Positions 60,608-64,000 of a stretch of DNA of 64,000 nt are shown here, piece after piece; the first letter of the stretch is position 1, and the number at the start of each line of letters is the position of its first letter. This DNA is from Mycobacterium asiaticum (GTDB taxonomy: Bacteria; Actinomycetota; Actinomycetes; Mycobacteriales; Mycobacteriaceae). The notes under the pieces were generated by a model. The model did no database searches. It saw nothing but the letters and a program-made list of their open reading frames with translations, and had not been told where the DNA came from. The DNA lies in the NCBI RefSeq assembly GCF_001673315.1, contig NZ_LZLQ01000033.1, positions 1 to 64,000 on the forward strand, read 5' to 3'. The position numbers and the translations under genes are program-made.

Positions 60608-62565
60608 CAGCGGCTCGGCACCGGCTTGCGGACGGCTAGCACGAAGGGGCCGATCGTTTCCACGGTGAAGCGCGGGTCGTTGAACAGGGCGGCTTTGAGG
60701 TCCACGGTGTAGCGACGGACGTTGGGCTGGTTGGGGTAGACGTCCTCAGCAAGTCGCAGGGTGTAGGTGCTGCTCGCGCCGCGGCGCATCAGGAACACGG
60801 TCGGCGGTGGCCAGGGCAGGCTGTCCAGTGCGTGGATCAACTCGTCGGCCGTCTTGAGCTTGGACCACGACTCGATGTGCGCGGCACGCTTGTCGAATTG
60901 GGCCAGGGGGTTCGCGTAGTGGGACGTCAACCCCTGGAATCCCCAGTACGGGTAGAACGACAGGAAGCTGTAGTCGGCCGTCATCACCACCGTCTGGTCG
61001 GGTGCTTTGCCGGTGATCCGCGCAATCGCGGCGTCCACTGCCGGGTAGTACTTCTCCGAGCTGGGCGGGCGCCGATCGCCGCGTTGCCCGTCACCGTCGG
61101 TGTCGGTGTAGGCGATGGTGAGGTCGGGCCGGAGCACGTCGGGAATGTCCTGACTGAACGCGATCGCGCCGGTCAGGCCGATCGCCGCGGCAATCGGGAA
61201 CACCGCGCGGCTGCCGATCCAGTCTCGGCGCAGTGCGCGGGTCACTTCGACGAAGCCGAACACCCCGGCCGTCACCAGCAGCACCGACAGCGTCGGCTGC
61301 AGCCGGAACGACAGCAGCGTGGTGCGTGCCAGGGTGGTCAACATCGACAGCAGCGACCACAGGTAAACGGCGAGCACGGCGATCCCCAGCCCACCGGCCC
61401 GGACCGACGATCCCGCCTTGACGACCAGCCAAAGCGTGCCGAGCAGGCAGGTCGCGCCCAGCAGGGAGAACTGCAGCATCGGGAAGGTCAGCTGGGCGCC
61501 GTCAGCGGGCAGGTAGTGCAACGCGCTGCCGGACCCGCTCACCGGTGAACGCATCGTCGCCAACAGATACGGCAACCAGGTGACGGAGCCGATGACGGCC
61601 GCGATGACACCGATGACCAGCAGGCGGCGCAGCGGGTCGAGCGCCGCTTTGAACCCGGATGCGCGCCAGCGGAAGGCGGCCAGGCCGACGGCCATCACCG
61701 TCATCGTGAACGCGCTGTAGGCAACCAGCAGCGTGTACCAGGTGGCAGCGAAGCCCAGGAACAACCCGGCGCCGACGATTGCCGCCCACCCCCCGCTCGC
61801 GTCGAGCGTGCGGCCAGCTTCACGTTCGTCGTCGACTGTGCGGCCAGCTTCACGCTCGGCGCGAGCGGGCACCCGGGCACCGGCCCGCAGACCGGACCAC
61901 GTCAGCACGAACACCGGCGGCAGCAGCACTGTGATCATCGCGGCGTAGGGCTCCGGCGAGCTGTAGGCCAGCGTCACCGCGGTGGTCGCGATGGTGACCA
62001 GCAGCGCGTACTCGAAGCGGACCATCCGTGACCACAGCACCAGCGCGACGGCGGCCGCAATGGTGATCGAGGTGATGGCCCACGGTTTGAAGAACTCCCA
62101 AGCCGGGGTCCCGGTCAACGCGGCAGCCCGTCCACCGAACCAGAACCACCCCGGCGGGTAGAACGGCGGCAGATTCAGGTAGGTCATGTCGCGCAGGGCG
62201 GGGCTGTCGGTCAGCCGGGTCAGGTATTCGGTGCGGAATTGCTGATCGACGGAGATGCCGAACAGGTACAGCTTGGTGGCGCCCAGTGGCATGCCCAGAG
62301 TCACGACGGTGAAAGCGGACACGAACACCAGCGCGCCCAGTTGAGCCAACCGGCGAAAGCGGCCGCGGCGCCAGACGAAACCCACCGCGAGCAACCCGGC
62401 CAAGCAACCCACCTGCCCGACGGTGGTCAGCGCGTGCAGCTGATTGGACGACGGAAACGCCGGCCACTGCACGCGCGAAATAGCAAGGAGGGAAACCACC
62501 GACACCACGACGGCCACCAGGACCGCCACGGCCATCTGGCCCAGGGTGGCCAGCGCGTTACGCAT
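60607..62565 (-). CDS. aftA: Arabinofuranosyltransferase AftA
   Basis: A 652-residue GT-C enzyme that adds the first arabinofuranose to the galactan, priming arabinan. About eleven helices are present, with the acidic motif in the first extracytoplasmic loop, then the soluble C-terminal domain ([40 protein letters not shown]). An unusual Arg/Glu-rich loop around residues 235-255 carries a 10-residue duplication ([20 protein letters not shown]), coded by a repeat at 61803-61867. The recalled M. tuberculosis length is 643. ATG 62565 fits the conserved [19 protein letters not shown] start. It begins 2 nt after the dprE2 stop. Confidence 0.93.
   Translation of the reverse strand: MRNALATLGQMAVAVLVAVVVSVVSLLAISRVQWPAFPSSNQLHALTTVGQVGCLAGLLAVGFVWRRGRFRRLAQLGALVFVSAFTVVTLGMPLGATKLYLFGISVDQQFRTEYLTRLTDSPALRDMTYLNLPPFYPPGWFWFGGRAAALTGTPAWEFFKPWAITSITIAAAVALVLWSRMVRFEYALLVTIATTAVTLAYSSPEPYAAMITVLLPPVFVLTWSGLRAGARVPARAEREAGRTVDDEREAGRTLDASGGWAAIVGAGLFLGFAATWYTLLVAYSAFTMTVMAVGLAAFRWRASGFKAALDPLRRLLVIGVIAAVIGSVTWLPYLLATMRSPVSGSGSALHYLPADGAQLTFPMLQFSLLGATCLLGTLWLVVKAGSSVRAGGLGIAVLAVYLWSLLSMLTTLARTTLLSFRLQPTLSVLLVTAGVFGFVEVTRALRRDWIGSRAVFPIAAAIGLTGAIAFSQDIPDVLRPDLTIAYTDTDGDGQRGDRRPPSSEKYYPAVDAAIARITGKAPDQTVVMTADYSFLSFYPYWGFQGLTSHYANPLAQFDKRAAHIESWSKLKTADELIHALDSLPWPPPTVFLMRRGASSTYTLRLAEDVYPNQPNVRRYTVDLKAALFNDPRFTVETIGPFVLAVRKPVPSR
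61803..61867. repeat. Palindrome and 30-bp direct duplication inside aftA
   Basis: Two near-identical 30-bp units (61808-61837 and 61838-61867) each hold GTGCGGCCAGCTTCACG. Outer arms CGAGCGTG (61803-61810) and CACGCTCG (61851-61858) pair. The arms resemble the intergenic palindrome at 47074-47129. The insertion keeps the aftA frame. Confidence 0.75.
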
Positions 62566-62567
62566 GG

Positions 62568-63332
62568 TCAGATGGGCAGCCTGCGGAAGATGCTCCGCGG
62601 AATGTGCCGCAACACCATCATCACGTAGCGAAACGTTCCTGGCGCCCAAACCAATTCCTTACCCTTCGCGGACGCCGTCACCGCGAGTTCGGCGACGTAC
62701 TCCTTATCGACGGTCAGCGGAGCTTCCTTGACGTGGGCGCTCATCCGGGTGCGCACCTGGCCGGGCCGGATCACCAGCACCCGAACGCCATACTCGCGCA
62801 GCGCCTCTGACAACCCCAGGTAGAAGCCGTCCAACCCGGCTTTGGTGGAGCCGTAGACGAAGTTGGACCGGCGCACCCGCTCACCGGCCACCGTGCTCAT
62901 CGCGATGATCTGCCCGAAACCCTGACCGCGCATCTTCTCGGCGAGCAGCACACCCACCGAAACTGCTGCCGTGTAATTGATTTCGGCGATCTGCACGGCT
63001 TTGCGCTGATTCTGCCAGAGTTCCTCGGCGTCACCGAGCAAGCCGAAGGCGACGATGGCCACGTCGATGTCACCGCCGGAGAAGCACTCGTCGATCACCT
63101 TGGGATGGGTGTCCGGCTCCAAAGCGTCGAAGTCGACGACTTCCACCGAACGCGCGCCGGCCGCCTTCATCTGCGCGACCGCATTGTCACGACCGGGGTC
63201 ATTGGGCATGACGGCCAACACGATTCGTGCGGTGGCGTTGCGCAGGTAGCGCTCGCAGATCGCCAGCCCGATCTCGGAGGTACCACCGAGCAACAGGATG
63301 GACTGGGGGTTTCCCACGGCATCAAGCACCAT
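62568..63332 (-). CDS. dprE2: Decaprenylphosphoryl-2-keto-ribose reductase DprE2
   Basis: A 254-residue short-chain dehydrogenase that reduces the keto intermediate from DprE1 with NADH, finishing DPA synthesis. The cofactor motif is [19 protein letters not shown] (GGTSEIG). The catalytic Tyr and Lys are in [16 protein letters not shown] (YxxxK), and Ser is in [12 protein letters not shown]. The C-terminal tail ([17 protein letters not shown]) is typical. The ATG at 63332 directly abuts the dprE1 stop. It is read before aftA, with a 2-nt gap. Confidence 0.96.
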   Translation of the reverse strand: MVLDAVGNPQSILLLGGTSEIGLAICERYLRNATARIVLAVMPNDPGRDNAVAQMKAAGARSVEVVDFDALEPDTHPKVIDECFSGGDIDVAIVAFGLLGDAEELWQNQRKAVQIAEINYTAAVSVGVLLAEKMRGQGFGQIIAMSTVAGERVRRSNFVYGSTKAGLDGFYLGLSEALREYGVRVLVIRPGQVRTRMSAHVKEAPLTVDKEYVAELAVTASAKGKELVWAPGTFRYVMMVLRHIPRSIFRRLPI

Positions 63333-64000
63333 CTACAGCAGCTCCAAACGTCGGGCCATGTCGGAGGCGAACACCCCGGAAGGGTCGACTCTGCGTCGCA
63401 CGGCGATCCATTCGTCGATGCGCGGGTACATGGCGTGGAAGGTCTCGGCGGTTGTCCGGGAGTCCTTGGCGGTGTAGAGGCGACCGCCGAATTGCAATAC
63501 CCGGCGGTCGAGTTCGTTGAGGAACTCGTTGAGGCCGGGTTTGATCGGGAAGTCGACGCATACGTTCCAGCCGGGGATCGGGAAGCTCAGCGGTGCCTGA
63601 TTGCCCGGCCCGAACAACTTGAACACGTTGAGAAACGAGTAGTGCCCGGACTTTTGGATGTCGCGGATGATGTTTTTGAACTCTTCGACCGCGTCGGTGG
63701 GCACCACGAACTGGTACTGGCCGAAGCCCGCGGACCCGAACGCTCGGTTCCACTCGCCGAACATGTCCAGCGGGTGATAGAACTGCGTCAAATTCTGTGT
63801 CTTGGCGCGATACGTTCCCGATTTGCGGTACCAGAGTTCCCCGATCGGCATGAAGGTGTATTTGTTGGCCAACCCGTTGGGGAACACGTCCGGGAAGGTA
63901 AGTAGTTGCGGCGCATCGAATTTCAGCGGGTCGCGCTGCAGCTTCGCAGGCAATTGGTCCAGCCTGGCCAGCGAACCGCGAGAGATCGCCGCCCGGCCGA
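63333..64000 (-). CDS. dprE1: Decaprenylphosphoryl-beta-D-ribose oxidase DprE1 (3' part; start beyond window)
   Basis: The C-terminal about 222 residues of the FAD-dependent oxidase that epimerises decaprenyl-phosphoribose with DprE2; the target of benzothiazinones. The visible part includes [40 protein letters not shown] and [20 protein letters not shown]. The Cys in GWNVCVDF (codon 63559-63561) is the residue that benzothiazinones bind in M. tuberculosis (Cys387, recalled), so the susceptible form is present. The protein ends [11 protein letters not shown]. The 5' half lies outside the window. Confidence 0.95.
   Translation of the reverse strand, partial: GRAAISRGSLARLDQLPAKLQRDPLKFDAPQLLTFPDVFPNGLANKYTFMPIGELWYRKSGTYRAKTQNLTQFYHPLDMFGEWNRAFGSAGFGQYQFVVPTDAVEEFKNIIRDIQKSGHYSFLNVFKLFGPGNQAPLSFPIPGWNVCVDFPIKPGLNEFLNELDRRVLQFGGRLYTAKDSRTTAETFHAMYPRIDEWIAVRRRVDPSGVFASDMARRLELL

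Overview
This window is high-GC actinobacterial chromosome. It can be placed firmly in Mycobacterium, most likely a slow-growing non-tuberculous species. The evidence is the complete mycolyl-arabinogalactan assembly locus (dprE1-dprE2-aftA-embCAB, accD4-pks13-fadD32, antigen 85A and MPT51, ubiA, glfT2, glf, erp), a PE-family protein and a DUF222/13E12-type HNH gene. From memory of the M. tuberculosis H37Rv map, the window is collinear in reverse orientation with about Rv3840 down to Rv3790. It has gene losses and insertions that set it apart from the tuberculosis complex.

Layout. 1-6.2 kb: wreckage of a LytR-CpsA-Psr gene in two opposed pieces, an iron-box-controlled DUF2470 gene, pheA with a phosphoglycerate-mutase-like gene, a minus-strand group of a septum-formation-domain membrane protein, a small metalloprotease and a tiny Cys-rich protein, then serS. 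6.3-10.3 kb: an accessory GGDEF membrane protein, then a DUF2834-like membrane protein, TetR regulator and FAD oxidoreductase that share a duplicated palindromic operator. 10.3-15.5 kb: a Rieske/metallo-beta-lactamase protein with a small partner, three tandem PlsC-type acyltransferases and a HAD phosphatase. The sulfolipid locus that lies here in M. tuberculosis is absent. 15.6-24.5 kb: an accessory stretch with a YgiB-like/YgiC-like/DUF350 trio (the YgiC-like protein is an ATP-grasp related to glutathionylspermidine synthase), a PE protein, a PIG-V-like mannosyltransferase, a frameshifted HNH gene, and a natural fusion of an ornithine-decarboxylase-like domain to a spermidine-synthase-like domain. 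Two polyamine-flavoured units in one accessory stretch are the best candidate for an undescribed system. 24.5-27.3 kb: a peptidoglycan-recognition amidase-like protein and Erp. 27.5-47 kb: a long plus-strand series for galactan synthesis (glf, glfT2), decaprenyl-phosphoribose and arabinan priming (PAP2 phosphatase, ubiA, aftB), mycolyl transfer (fbpA, fbpD), a cutinase-like enzyme, and the mycolic-acid condensation operon (fadD32-pks13-accD4). 47.2-64 kb, all minus strand: fadE35, two exported proteins, then embB, embA, embC, aftA, dprE2 and the 3' part of dprE1 at the window edge.

How the genes work together. DprE1/DprE2 epimerise the decaprenyl-phospho-ribose made by UbiA (and dephosphorylated by the PAP2 protein) into DPA, the arabinose donor used by AftA, EmbA/B/C and AftB. 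Glf supplies UDP-galactofuranose to GlfT2. FadD32, AccD4 and Pks13 build mycolates, which FbpA transfers to arabinan ends. Many of these genes overlap by 1-8 nt, which fits translational coupling. No tRNA, rRNA, CRISPR array or insertion sequence was seen. All statements about M. tuberculosis gene order or protein lengths are from memory and were not searched.
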